64,000 bases of DNA, taken from Eimeria necatrix. Lineage: Eukaryota; Apicomplexa; Conoidasida; Eucoccidiorida; Eimeriidae. Positions 47,877 to 58,052 of the stretch are shown here, in pieces. Numbering within the stretch: position 1 is the first letter of the stretch; every line of letters begins with the position of its first letter. Under the pieces are notes generated by a model. That model did no database searches. It saw only the letters and a program-made list of their open reading frames with translations, and was not told where the DNA came from. The DNA lies in NCBI RefSeq assembly GCF_000499385.1, contig NW_013652627.1, forward strand, positions 124,001 through 188,000, written 5' to 3'. The position numbers and the translations under genes are program-made.

Positions 47877-49795
47877 TGGCAGTGACTGTGACGGCCGGGG
47901 CGGGCACATCTTCCGTGCCGATTTCATCACCAGGGTGTCTCGAAAGCCTCCAGTGAAGAGAACCCTGGCGAGACAAAAGGGCGGACTGGGCCCTTGCGAA
48001 GGCCAGGGGCAGAGTGCAGAAGCGGGCCAGGGAGAAGGAGCGCCGCAGCGCGCGGGCCTCTTGCTGCTTCTTGAACCCAAGCAGCAAACCCGCTCGGGCA
48101 GCAGCAGACAGCCCCACCGGCAAAGACACAGCACGAGACGGCACTACGAAAGTGCTCAGATATGCCTTGCGTGCCCGGTCGTAAACAACGCTGCTGGGGG
48201 ACAGCGGCCAGCCACTTGCTGCAGCGGACAATAGCAGCACATGGCAGCAGCAGCAGCGGCTGCAGCAGCAGAGGAACAAACGTTTCACGGGGAGGGAAAT
48301 GCAACACCTGCTGAAGCAACTCACCTGCGTCATCTGCACCCTCCTCGGGTTGCTGCTGCAGCAGCAGCGACCCCAGCGACCCCCCGTCTTCGAGCAAGTC
48401 CTGTTGCTGCTGCTGCTGGTCAGCGGCCGGGGAGGACACGGCTTCATAGCGGTAGTACTTGCTGTCTCTGCTGCTGCTGGTGCTTCTTCTGCTGCTGCCC
48501 TCCGCCGCAGCTTCTCTCTCTTTCTTGTGGCGCTCTATGGCCGCCTCTCGCTCCGCCACCAGCTTACGGTGCCGCGCAGCTTCCATACACAGGGCATGCG
48601 GCGACATCCTGAGCAGCAGCAGCGGCAGAAACACAGGGAGCAAAAGCCTGAAGCAACACCAGCAACAAAAGCTGACTTCAGCAGCAACAACTGCAGCCGA
48701 GTCAAGCAGCAGCAGCAGCATCTACGAACCGCCGTCTTACTATCCTGCAGTGCTCACTTCAAACCCTGAACCAGAAACCCTAAACCCTAAACCCTAAATC
48801 CTATAACTCCCAAGCGCACCCGCCAGTGGCAATGCGCCTGTGGGCCGGCCGAATGCAGGCCGTGTGGAAGACGCGCCGACAGCAGCAGCACTGCAAACCC
48901 CAGTAGAGGTTGACGGCTTCTGCAGTGTCTGTGTCTCCTAGAGAAGAGGGTGCGGCATTGTTTGCGTTTCCGTTGCCGCTGCTAGTACTGTTACTTTTGC
49001 TGCTGCCTGTTGCTGCCACATCCCCTTGTGCGTCTGCCGGTGCTGGCCCTGCAGCAGCTGCTGCTGCTACTGCTGCTTGCGCTGCATTACTGGGCTCGGC
49101 CCAGGAAGGGTAGCTCTTCAGGAGCTCCCTGGGGGCGACCTCAGGCGGCACCTCCACGGGCTGGCCCGGGGTCATAATGTAGTAAACTGGTTTGCTGCAG
49201 CTTCGGCATCTCTGGGCTCTGCTGCTGCTACTTTGGCCGCTATTTTTGCCATCTCCGCTGTCTGCGTCGGTGGGAGCAGAGTTCCTGGCTTCCTGGGGAG
49301 GCAACGACTGCCACGGGGAATCTGCGGCTGCCTTTTTCTGTTGTGTGTGTTGGCTGTCGCCTTGCTGGGTCTCTTGGCCCGCATCTGCGTCTGCGTGCTG
49401 CAGCAGCTCTTGCTGCTGCTGCTGCGTGGGGCAGCTGGCGCCTCTGGGGTGCTGCAGCTTGTCTCGAGGCAGCTGCAGGGGCACTGCCACCTCGGGGCGC
49501 CACCAAACAGGCTCCGGCGAAGCAAGACGAATGATGTCGTGGGCCAGAGAAAACCAGCCGCGGTGAGTTTCCTCAGGGGAAAAGGGCAGCTGGTGGGCGG
49601 CGAGGTGCAGCGGCGGGGCGTCAGCGGGGCTGCAGATGTCTTGCTTGTTCGTAGACAGCAAAAAGTGCACAAAGACAGACCGGTATTTCGGCCAGTAGTA
49701 CTTCAACACCCCCTCTGCCCAGTCGAAGCTCTCGGGGCTCTGCCGGTCCCGCCACGCCCGCACCACTCGCACGCGGCAGCCCACGTAGGCAAACA
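35932..49795 (-). CDS. Giant trithorax/MLL-type histone H3 lysine methyltransferase (KMT2-like)
   Basis: Twelve exons join in perfect phase to about 3,856 residues: 49795-48820, 48608-48325, 48218-46978, 46791-46661, 46478-46155, 45897-40593, 40358-37786, 37658-37511, 37332-37180, 36957-36883, 36728-36549 and 36114-35932. Domains in order: a Tudor-like start (YVGCRVRVVRAW) and Cys/His cluster; an AP2-like fold; PHD fingers resembling MLL PHD1-2 (CRDCAHCLYC, YRCDSCRRCTSCG); an MLL PHD3-like finger (FCFMCSKTW...WVQCDGCKAWIHTRC) joined directly to a bromodomain; further PHD-type fingers; ~1,000 residues of Gln/Ala-rich filler; an extended PHD (CCVLCGQTGD...FWCQDCC); FYRN (LFPIGYCATRRFWG); FYRC (FFGLRCPYVQQRL); SET (VVEYVGSVIR, NHSCAPNC, EITYDYQF) and post-SET (CLCGAPGC). 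SET proteins with this layout methylate H3K4 at active chromatin. The first exon lacks a start codon: it begins in phase 1, so at least one upstream exon is missing. It may lie in 49796-50246 or in the neighbouring SR-rich gene. Confidence 0.88.
40700..44950 (-). repeat. CAG-rich block, Gln/Ala low-complexity region of the KMT2-like gene
   Basis: More than 4 kb of near-continuous CTG/TGC (plus-strand view) in the 5.3-kb exon. It encodes mixed poly-Gln and poly-Ala with few conserved islands. The Cys pairs at about 41.1-41.2, 41.55 and 43.95-44.45 kb stand out as zinc-binding remnants. Confidence 0.85.
46584..46652. repeat. Degenerate telomere-like repeat in an intron
   Basis: About ten loosely spaced variants of AAACCCT/AACCCTGA lie in intron 46479-46660 of the KMT2-like gene (plus-strand view). 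It is more decayed than the array at 48761-48800. Confidence 0.65.
47398..47680 (-). repeat. CAG/CAAGAG run encoding a Gln/Glu-rich tract
   Basis: Reiterated GCTGCTGCTCTTGCT units (plus-strand view) encode EQQQQ-type repeats on the minus strand, between the AP2-like segment and the following PHD fingers. This is the most regular minisatellite in the gene, with a period of about 15 bases. Confidence 0.8.
48761..48800. repeat. Telomere-like AAACCCT array inside an intron
   Basis: Four to five heptamers of AAACCCT, three of them perfect and adjacent (48776-48797), sit in intron 48609-48819 of the KMT2-like gene. On the coding strand they read TTTAGGG, the telomere repeat type of plants and coccidia. 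Confidence 0.9.
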
Positions 49796-50246
49796 CTGCA
49801 GCAAACACGGACCAGTCGAGAGAAAAAAGCCAAAATAAACATAAGACGAAGAGGCGATACGGGGCATATACTGGCATAAATGTGGGAAGATGAATGGGAA
49901 GTGGGGAGAACACAGAAAGGCAGTAAGGGGGCAGGAACGAGGCAACATTGAGGCAGTGGTGAGACACAATGAGGCAGTACAAAGGCAGCAAAGAATAAGT
50001 GGAGAAGCAGCGAAGCAGCAGCAATGAGAAAATTAGAATGCACCCAGATACAAATATAAAATGAAAGCAGCTGGCGGCGCAGGTGACAGGGACAGAGCGA
50101 GGCAAAGGCACCAATAAAAGATGAAGGAAGGAACAACACGAGGAGGCCAATTAGTTCCAAATTCAAAGGCACTTCCAGCTAGCCATGGAAATATTCGGCT
50201 AGCTAGCTAGTTAGCGAGCCAGCTGGCTACGAGCCGCCCCAGGCAT

Positions 50247-52541
50247 TCACTCGAAGAAGGCCAGCTCCGCCTCACCTTGCCTGTCTTCTCGAAATTCCAG
50301 CTTTTGCCCATACGCAGCAAAAGGGTCCTCTGGAGCCTCTTTCTCCTTCGCTGCTGCTGCTGCTGCAGGCTTCTGAGTTGCTGGCTTTGCTGCCCGCTGC
50401 ACAGATTGCTGCTGCCTCTGCTGCTGCTGCTGTTGCTCCTGCTGCTGCTGCTGAGGATTCGCAGGCTCCTGTAGCTGCTTCAGCATTGTGCGCGTAAGAC
50501 GAATACCAGCAGCAGCCAGCAAGGACTCCAATCCCTCCTCCTCCCCTGATGCAACAGCAGGCGCAGCACCTGCAGCAAGCACAGCAGAAGCAGCAACTGC
50601 GGCATCAATGCAACAGCAGCCACACTTTCAGCAGGAAGGACCAGCGGCAGCAAAAACAGCAGCCGAGTAGCGACACAAGCAGAGGCAGCCGCTGTACATG
50701 CCACACATACAGCAGCAGCAAAAGCAGCAGTAACAACAAAAGAGCAGACTTGTCGCGTTTGTAGTCTCGGAGCTCTTGAGAGGAGCCGCAGACTCTGCTG
50801 TTTCTGTTGCTGCTGCTGCCGTAGCTACCGGCGTCTCCGGCGGCGATGCCCCGGCCGCTGTTTGGTCTGCTGGTGCTGCAGATGTCGTTGCTTCAGCTTC
50901 TTTCTGCTGCTGCGTCTGCTCCTTCGTTGCTGCTGCTGCGTCTTCAGGTGCCGCTGTTGCCGCAGCTGCTGCATCAGCGGGAGCCCGTTCGCTAGCCGTT
51001 GCTTCTCTCTCTGCCGTAGGCAGCTGTGAGCTCTGTTGCTGCTCCTGCTGCTTTTGCTGTTGCTCTTGCTGCCTTTGCTGTTGCTTCTGCTGCTGTTTCT
51101 GCTGCTGCTGCTTCTCGTGTAGTTTCACTTGTTGCTGCTTCTGCCCCCTTCGCTGGGTCGCCTCACTTTTTGCTTGGCTACTGCGACCTGCCGTTGAAGG
51201 TGTGCTGCTGCTGCTGCTGCTACCGGTCTTGGAGCTGCTGCTGTTGCTGCTGCTGCCCATGCTGCTGTTGCGCGCAGCATTTCTGCGCGGCTCTATGGGC
51301 TGGTAGTTTTCCTGCAGCAGACCCCACAGCTCGCGAGAGACCCGAGTTTCCCCCGATTTTGTGTTCTTCTTTTTGCTGCTGCTGCCGCCCCCAGACTTTG
51401 CCGCTGCCGCCTTCTGGGACTTCGCCTTCTTGCCAGCTTGCGACTCGTCAGCTTCGAGTTGCTGCTCTCGCTGCTGTGGTTCCTGCTGCTGCTGCTCCAG
51501 CTGCTGCTGCTGTTGCTGCTGCCTTTGGGCTTGTTCCTGTTTATGTTCCCCTTGATTCTCCTGGTCTTCCTGTTCCTTTTTCTGTGGCTCTTGCTTGGCC
51601 GAATGCTGCTCTTGTTGCGGCTCCACCTGCGGATTGACTTGCTCCTTCTGCGTTTCTTGCTGCTGCTGCACCTGCTGCTGCTGCTGCGGCCCCTGTTGCT
51701 CGTTGGGCTCGTGCTTTTCCTGTTGCGATGCTGCAGCTGCAGCCTCTGTCCCAACAGCCTGTCCCTCCTCTCGCTGCTCTTCTGCGTCTTTCTCTGTTTG
51801 CTGCTTCTGCTGCGGCTTCTCATTGGTGCGACACGGTGACTTCTCCTGTGTTTCTGAGGCTGCAGCAGCATGCGCAGCAGCAGCAGCATTGGCAGCAGCT
51901 GCTGAGCTGCCAGCGTCAACTTCCTCCTTGCCTCTCGCGCCTCGATCTCCACTTACTTTATGTGCTGCTGCTTTGGCTGCTACTGCACCTTCAAGCTTTG
52001 CTGCTTCTGCAGGTGAGGGTGCAGCGGCAGGCGCTGCAGCTGCTGCTGCCGCTGCCGTTGCTGCTGCTGCCGCGTCGCAGTCTGCTTCCCTTTTGCTGTC
52101 TTCACTGCTTCTATGCTGCACCTCGGCAGCGCCCTCGACCGACTCTGTTACTTCGGGAGGGGCAGTCGCCGCTGCTGCAGCGGCTGCGGTTGCTGCTGCA
52201 GTAGCAGCAGCAGCAGCAGCAGGTGCATCATCATCAGTGGGCGCCTCTGCGCCCTGCTGTGGTGCAGCGTCCGCTGCTGCGCTGCTGCTGTCTTCCGCTG
52301 TGCCTCCTGCTGCTGCTGCAGCATCTTGCTCAGCAGCAGCAGCAGCAGTAGGGCCTTTGGTTTCCCCCTGCTTCGCAACGTCTGCAGTTGCTGCTGCTGC
52401 CGCTGCAGCTTCTACTGACTTCGATTCTTGTGTGCCTTGTCCTGTTGCTGCGGCTGCTGGTGCAGCCGACGGACTCGGCAAGCTGGAGTCTCCTGGCGAC
52501 TCCAGGTTGCGGTCCTTTCTAACGTAAATCGTGCTGCTGTC

Positions 52542-52575
<34 letters not shown>

Positions 52576-53208
52576 TCTGCGCTTCCTTCGGTGAAAAGAT
52601 GCATGTCTGTGACCGGCGTCCCTGCTGCTGCGAGCGACTGTCTCTGCTGCAGCAAGACCTTTTTGTACTCGTTTAAAGCTGCCTCTGCTGCAGCAGCGCC
52701 GCCGAAGCCTCGCTGCACTGCAGCAGCAACAGCAGCACGGCCCCACGCCTCCAGCCGCTGCAGCTCCACTTCCCGGCTATCTCCCCAGGGGTTGTCCGGG
52801 TCAGCAGCAGGAAGCGAAAGATCTGCTTTTTCTGCAAGGGCCCGGATCTCCGAAGCAGCTGCTGCGCCCCACACGTGCGCTGTTTCCTGCGGGTCTTCTG
52901 CTGCTGCTGATGCTGCTGCTGCTGCTGCAGGCCCTCCCGGGACGCCCATGGAAGCTGCGGCCGCAGCAGACGGCCCGCTGCGGGCCCACCCATATGCCCT
53001 CTGCGGCGGCGAGGGGTGCCTCAAGTGGTGCTGCTGCGCTAGGTGGTGCTGCTGCGCCCAGTGCTGCTGCTGCTGCTGCTGCTGCGGATGCAGTGGCTGG
53101 TGAAATCTGTGCTGTGAGTACTGCGGCTGCGGCGCTGGTCGGCGGGGGGTCCCCCTCCAGCCCTGGCTCTGTCGCTGGGCTCCGGAGTCAGCAGCAGCAG
53201 CAGCAACA

Positions 53209-53248
<40 letters not shown>

Positions 53249-54362
53249 ACTCTCCCGACCCCGACCCCGCGCTGAAGTCCCCCGCCCCAGCACCCCGGTA
53301 CCCTCCAGCTGGGCCAAACTGCCCACGGGGGCCCCAGTGGCCCTGAGGGGCCCCTACCAGATGCCCCTGGGGGGCCCCCAGTGGCTGCCCCTGGAGGGCC
53401 CCCAGCGAATGCCCTTGGGGGCCCCCTGCTGCTGTGGGCTGTGGGGCCTCTACAACGTCCCAGCCTCCTCTAGACCGCTGGTAGTGGCTCCTGCTGCTGC
53501 GGCGGCTGTGGCTGCTGCTGCGGCGGCAGCGGCTGCTGCTGTGGCGGCCGCGGCTGCTGCTGCGGCGATCGCGGCTGCTGCTGCGGCGGCCACGGCTGCT
53601 GCTGCGGCGGCCACGGCTGCTGCTGCGGCGGCCACGGCTGCTGCTGCGGCTGCGGCTCGCGCGGCCCCTGCTGCAGCTGCGGCGGCCTTTGCCGCAATAA
53701 CGACTGCTTCCTCTTTCTCTCCAGATGCTCCCACTGTGTCTCTCTGCTGCATGACTGTAGCTGTCCCGCTGCTGCTGCTGCTGCTGGCTCCAGTGCTGCT
53801 GCTGCTGCTGGTGATCATGTGGGGACGCTGCAGCTGCTGTGTCCGGGCCCACGTCAAAGCCCCTTCTGTAAGGTATGCCGCTGCTGCTGCTGCTGCTGCT
53901 GCTGCTCGGCCTTGAACCAACGGAATCCCAGCCGCTAATCCTGTCTGAGCTTCCAACGCACTGGCCGGTGCCGTGCTTGCTGAAATCCCTGCTGCTGCTG
54001 CTATTGCTGCTGCTGCTGCTGCTGTTGTAGCTGCGGCTGCTGTGGCTCAAACTCTTGTGGGTAGCATCTCGTGTGCTCCCACCTCCAGGACTGTAGACAC
54101 CAACGCTACTGCTGCTGCTGCTGCTGCTGCAGCTGCTGCTGCCACGAGGAGCAGCGTATCCTACTGGGACCCCACATGCAGTACTTGAGGACTGCTGCTG
54201 CTGCTGTCGCTGCAGCTGCTCCCTTTCAATCTCAGCCGGTGTCTGGTCCCATCGACTGCGTCGCTTAGGCGCGGCGCTTGCTGCTGCTGCCCCTGCAGCA
54301 GCAGCAGAAACTCCTGACTTTGGGGCCCCAGGGGGGCCCATCTGAGTGTTGCCGCCGTCCAT
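50247..54362 (-). CDS. SR/RS-rich, Ala/Gln-rich protein, possible splicing-related factor
   Basis: Two exons join in phase (54362-50750 and 50569-50247) to about 1,311 residues from ATG 54362 (MDGGNTQMGPPGAP). Near the N-terminus, KRRSRWDQTPAEIE resembles the RxRWDxTP motif of splicing factors such as SF3B1. Residues ~220-300 form an RS domain of RGRRSSS units, followed by repeated GAPQGH units and poly-Ala. A less repetitive island (DNPWGDSREVELQRLEAWGR) is predicted helical. The middle is poly-Ala and poly-Gln, and the C-terminus (KLEFREDRQGEAELAFFE) is conserved-looking. RS domains mediate protein contacts in pre-mRNA splicing, so a nuclear RNA role is inferred and not proven. The final GA|GTGAAT could itself be a donor. 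The protein might thus continue into the KMT2-like gene, which lacks a start. Confidence 0.6.
53206..53248. repeat. Uninterrupted CTG run, about 13 copies
   Basis: One of the longest pure trinucleotide runs in the window, within the SR-rich gene and encoding poly-Ala/poly-Ser-type sequence depending on frame. It is a candidate hypervariable microsatellite. Confidence 0.9.
53340..53435 (-). repeat. GGGGCCC-rich minisatellite encoding GAPQGH repeats
   Basis: Four imperfect units of about 24 bases containing CAGGGGCA/GGGGCCC. On the minus strand they encode GAPQGH/GALQGQ-type hexapeptide-octapeptide repeats in the SR-rich protein. The same GGGGCCC words recur in the non-coding spacer at 59.5-60.15 kb. 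Confidence 0.75.
53501..53655 (-). repeat. 21-bp tandem repeat encoding the RS domain
   Basis: About seven copies of a 21-base unit (plus-strand view CGGCTGCTGCTGCGGCGGCC plus one base) encode successive RGRRSSS heptapeptides. Central copies are identical, so the RS domain grew by recent tandem expansion. Confidence 0.85.
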
Positions 54363-54399
54363 CGGCTCCTAGCAGATACTCCCAGTGAGCGCTCGCCCC

Positions 54400-54882
54400 A
54401 GAAGGAAGCGGCGCAGTCTCCTCCAGTTGCTGCTGCGTTTGCTGCATTGACTGCAGCAGCAGCAGCAGCAGCACCTGCTGCGGCAGGTGCTGCCACAGCA
54501 GCAGCAGAGGGCGTCGTAGATGCCTCAAGCTGCAGAGCTGTCAGATCCAGCGGACTCACGTGAACTTCGAAGCTCCAGTTGTCATCCTGATATTCGTGCA
54601 GAATCCGTTCCTGCTGCTGCTGCTACTGCAGCGGCGAAGCTGCAGTCGGTGGCGCTGGAGGGCTCGCTGTGGCCGTCACCACTCCTTAACCTCCTCTCTT
54701 AAATAAAAATCAAGGAAATGTTCTACACCGCAGTCGTCGGGATGCAGCAACAGCCACACAGGGAGGCCCCCCGCATGCAGCCACAATAGCAGCAGCAAGC
54801 GGAGCAGCAGCAGCAGCAGCGAGAGCAAAAAGTAGCTGCTGCTGCTGCTACGCCGGACGATCCGGGGCTCTGTGAAATTCAT
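54400..54882 (-). CDS. Candidate small gene or missing 5' exons, unknown
   Basis: ATG 54882 starts MNFTEPRIVR up to a possible donor (CGGC|GTAGCA). A phase-matching exon after ggtgtag reads HFLDFYLREE. Another after ctgcagtag reads ERILHEYQDDNWSFEVH before a clean CAC|GTGAGT donor at about 54559. A further segment (about 54375-54450) reads LEETAPLPSGASAHWEYLLG. The composition is far more protein-like than the surrounding CTG repeats. These exons either form a short gene or are the true 5' end of the SR-rich gene. No family was recognised. Confidence 0.35.
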
Positions 54883-55399
54883 GGCATTACCAGGTCATTT
54901 TAAATCCCCATAAACCGCGGGAAAGGCAAAGGCAGCAACAATGGCGGGGGTTGGCGGCAGCTGCGACTCGACGCCCCCAGGCAGTGCAGCAACAAGAACA
55001 GCAGCAGCGGCAGCAGCAAAGGTGAAGCCGAAGCAGAAACCCCAATAGCAGCTTTGGTTGGGCAGCGCCTTAAAGGTTTCGCCAGACTGATCCCATGCGA
55101 AGCCTCACCGCTGCACAGTCGGCAGCAGCAGAGGCAAAGACAGCAGCAACTGCTGCGGCAGCAGCGGGGAAAGCAGCAGCAGCTCGAAATTGTGGGTGGG
55201 GTGTCCCACTAAATGCAGTAGTGCGCGGAGCAGCAGCCACACACCGGGGGCGCTGAGCTGAATAGTGCTGCAGCTTCTGTAGCTGGGCTGGGCATCGGAG
55301 CAGCAGCAGCAACAGCAGCAGCAGTGCCGAGGGTGACAGCAGAAGCAGCAGCAGGCATCTGCTGCGTAAGGAGCAGCAGCTGACAGGCCCTGCTTACTG
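54883..55399. promoter_or_regulatory. Divergent intergenic region, likely bidirectional promoter
   Basis: About 500 bases separate the minus-strand start codon at 54882 from the plus-strand ABCF start at 55400. It must hold both promoters if the 54882 start is real. CAG-rich runs fill most of 55.0-55.4 kb. No specific motif was identified. Confidence 0.4.
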
Positions 55400-56854
55400 A
55401 TGGCCCCGCTGAGGGCTTCAGGGTGCGTAGCCTTACGACCACTGCTGCTGCTGCCGCTGCTGCTGCTGGCATTCTGCTGCTGTTCCTCAGCGTCAAGCCG
55501 ACTCTCCCGCTGCGCATCCTTCTTGCTTTCATTCCCAGTGGCAGGAAAGGGGGCTACGGGAGCAGCAGCAGCAGCAGCAGCAGCAACGGCAGCAGCAGCA
55601 GCGACAGCAGCAACTCGAAAAGTCCTCCCACGAACGGCCCACTGCGCGGCGAGTGCTGGCGCACCTGCAGGGCATGCGCCTGTTGCACCGTCACCCCTCG
55701 TGCTGCAGCTGCAGCAGCAGCTGCAGCAGGAGCAGCACGCAGCAGCAGAGGACGGAAAGAGCCAGGGAGAGATCCTGCGCCTAGAAGGGGTGTCTGTACA
55801 CTCCGGCGCTGCTGCGCTGCTGCAGCAGGTGTCGCTGCAGCTGCAGCGGCACGAAAAGCTGGCCCTAATCGGCAGCAATGGAGCGGGAAAGACCACTTTG
55901 CTGCATGCGATTGCAGCTGCTGCTGCGCAGCAGCAGCAGCAGCTATTTCAACAGTTGCAAAAGCAGCAGCAGCTCAGGCAGCAGCAGCAGCAGCAGGAGA
56001 AAAGTAGTGGAAGCTCTGAGCAGCGAACTCATCGCCAAAAATTGAGTAAGGCTGCGCGTAGACAGCTGCGGAGGATGTCCTCTCAGCCGCAGCAGCAGCC
56101 GCAGCAGCAGCCGCAGCAGCAGCCTCCACCGCCGCCGCAGCAGCAGCAGCTTCAAGAGCAGACACAGGAGCAGCAGCAGCAGCAGAGTCCATTTGAAATG
56201 GGAACAGGTGTCGTCTCAGGCCTCATTCGCTTCAAATGCTCCCCTTCTCGCGTGGCGCTGCTGCAGCAAGAGGGCCTCGAAGGCTTCAGTGCTGCTGCTG
56301 CAGCAAAGACCGTCAGAGAGGAAGTGTACAGCCACCTGCGGCAGCAGCAGCAGCAGCTGCAGTATCAGATAGAGCAGCAACGAAGACTGCTTCAGGACCT
56401 CACTCTGAACAGCAACAACAGCAGCAGCAGCAGCAACTCGCAGGCACCGGACCGTGCTATGCTGGCTGCAGCGTCACAACTGTCTCAACTGCAGCAGCAG
56501 CAGCAGCAGCAGGAAGATGATGAGCGGTGGGTAGCTACGGTGCTGCACCATGTAGGCTTTTCAGAGCAGCAGCAGCAGCAGCAGCAACTCGGGACCCTCA
56601 GCGGCGGGGAACGAATGCGTTTGCTGCTTGCGAAGGCGCTATGTGGGCGGCCTTTTTTGCTGCTGCTGGATGAGCCGACGAACCACTTAGACGCTACTTC
56701 TGCTTCTGCGTTGCAGCAGCTGCTGCAGCAGCTGCCGCTTCCTATGATAATTGCTTCTCACGACCGCCAGCTGCTGCAGCAGGTCTGCAACGGAGTGTTG
56801 CTGCTGCGGCGTGGCTGTCTGGGTCCGAAGTTCGTTGGCTCTGTGGCTTCTTTT

Positions 56855-56885
<31 letters not shown>

Positions 56886-57130
56886 GGGTTGCTGCTGTGC
56901 AGAAGCAGCAGCAGCAGCTGCAGCAACTGCAGCAGAAGCTGCACAGACAGCGGGGGCCGCCAACTGCAGCAGATCAGACGCTGCTGCAGCAGCTGAAGCA
57001 GCCGCCTCCACCCCCTGCCTCTCACGAGCCAGTAGGGAGGCCCCCAGTCTTCTTGCTGCCGCACAGCCCCCAAAGAGCAGCAGAAATAATGGCTTTAAGG
57101 GGCTGCACTCTTGTCGTCTCCAGCAAGTGT

Positions 57131-57169
<39 letters not shown>

Positions 57170-57308
57170 GAGGAGAAGGAGGTCCTGCGTGACGTGACCT
57201 TAGTGGTCCGGCGGGGCTCGAAAATAGCCATTGTGGGTCCCAACGGCAGCGGCAAGTCAACTCTCCTCAAGGCGCTGGCGGGCCAGGTGCGAGGGGAGCA
57301 GCAGGAGC

Positions 57309-57342
<34 letters not shown>

Positions 57343-58021
57343 AGTGATGATAACATCTGGGGAGCGGAGCTGCGGTGTTTCACTGCGCTCTTCGCTTTTG
57401 CTGCTTCCACAGCACCATGCGGATGTGCTTCCTCTGCACATGACCGCGTTAGAGGCTCTAAAAGTGGCTGCTGCTGCTGCTGCTGCCCGTCGCCCAGCAG
57501 CAGCAGCAGCAGCAGAACCGGACGACGCAGCCGATGAGGCGGACCTCGAAGCCACTGCTTTGGCAGCCTTGGGCCGAGTCGGAATTAAAGGGCCCTCCCT
57601 GCGGGCGCCTTTGAAGCAGCTAAGTGGGGGGGAAAAAGCGCGGGTAAGCATTTGCCGGGGTTTGCTGCAGACAGGAGATATGGGGGCTTTGCTGCTGGAC
57701 GAGCCTTCGAATCACCTGGATGCTGCAGCTGCTGCTGCTCTTGCTGCTGCTCTCCGCGCCTTCCCCGGCGCTGTGCTGCTGGCCACCCACGACCCCGCCT
57801 TTGCAGCAGCAGCAGCAAACGAGATTGTCGAAATTGACCCTATTAGCAAGACGCTGAGACTGCATTCCGCTGCAGATGTGGCGAGACTCTCTGCTGCTCT
57901 TGCTGCTGCTGATCCGCTTGCTGCGGTCGCCACCGCCCCTGCTGCGGCTCTGGCTTCATGGCGAAGGCAGTGGAGCTCCTCGTTCGCTGGTGCATTTGCC
58001 AAACACCAATCCTGCAACAGG

Positions 58022-58052
<31 letters not shown>

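Noticed and set aside
47069..48234. Apparent Leu/Cys-rich membrane proteins on the plus strand
   Set aside because: CTG runs translate as poly-Leu or poly-Cys in the antisense direction. The phase-closed methyltransferase exons lie on the other strand.
49796..50150. Hydrophobic N-terminal extension of the methyltransferase (possible multi-pass membrane anchor)
   Set aside because: It is the translation of a pyrimidine-rich intron ending in tttgctgcag. The residues are only those expected from CT-rich DNA.
51026..52527. Plus-strand frames rich in Ala, Cys, Leu and Ser opposite the SR-rich gene
   Set aside because: Shadows of poly-Gln/Ala coding on the minus strand; no motif, and composition is fully explained by CTG repeats.
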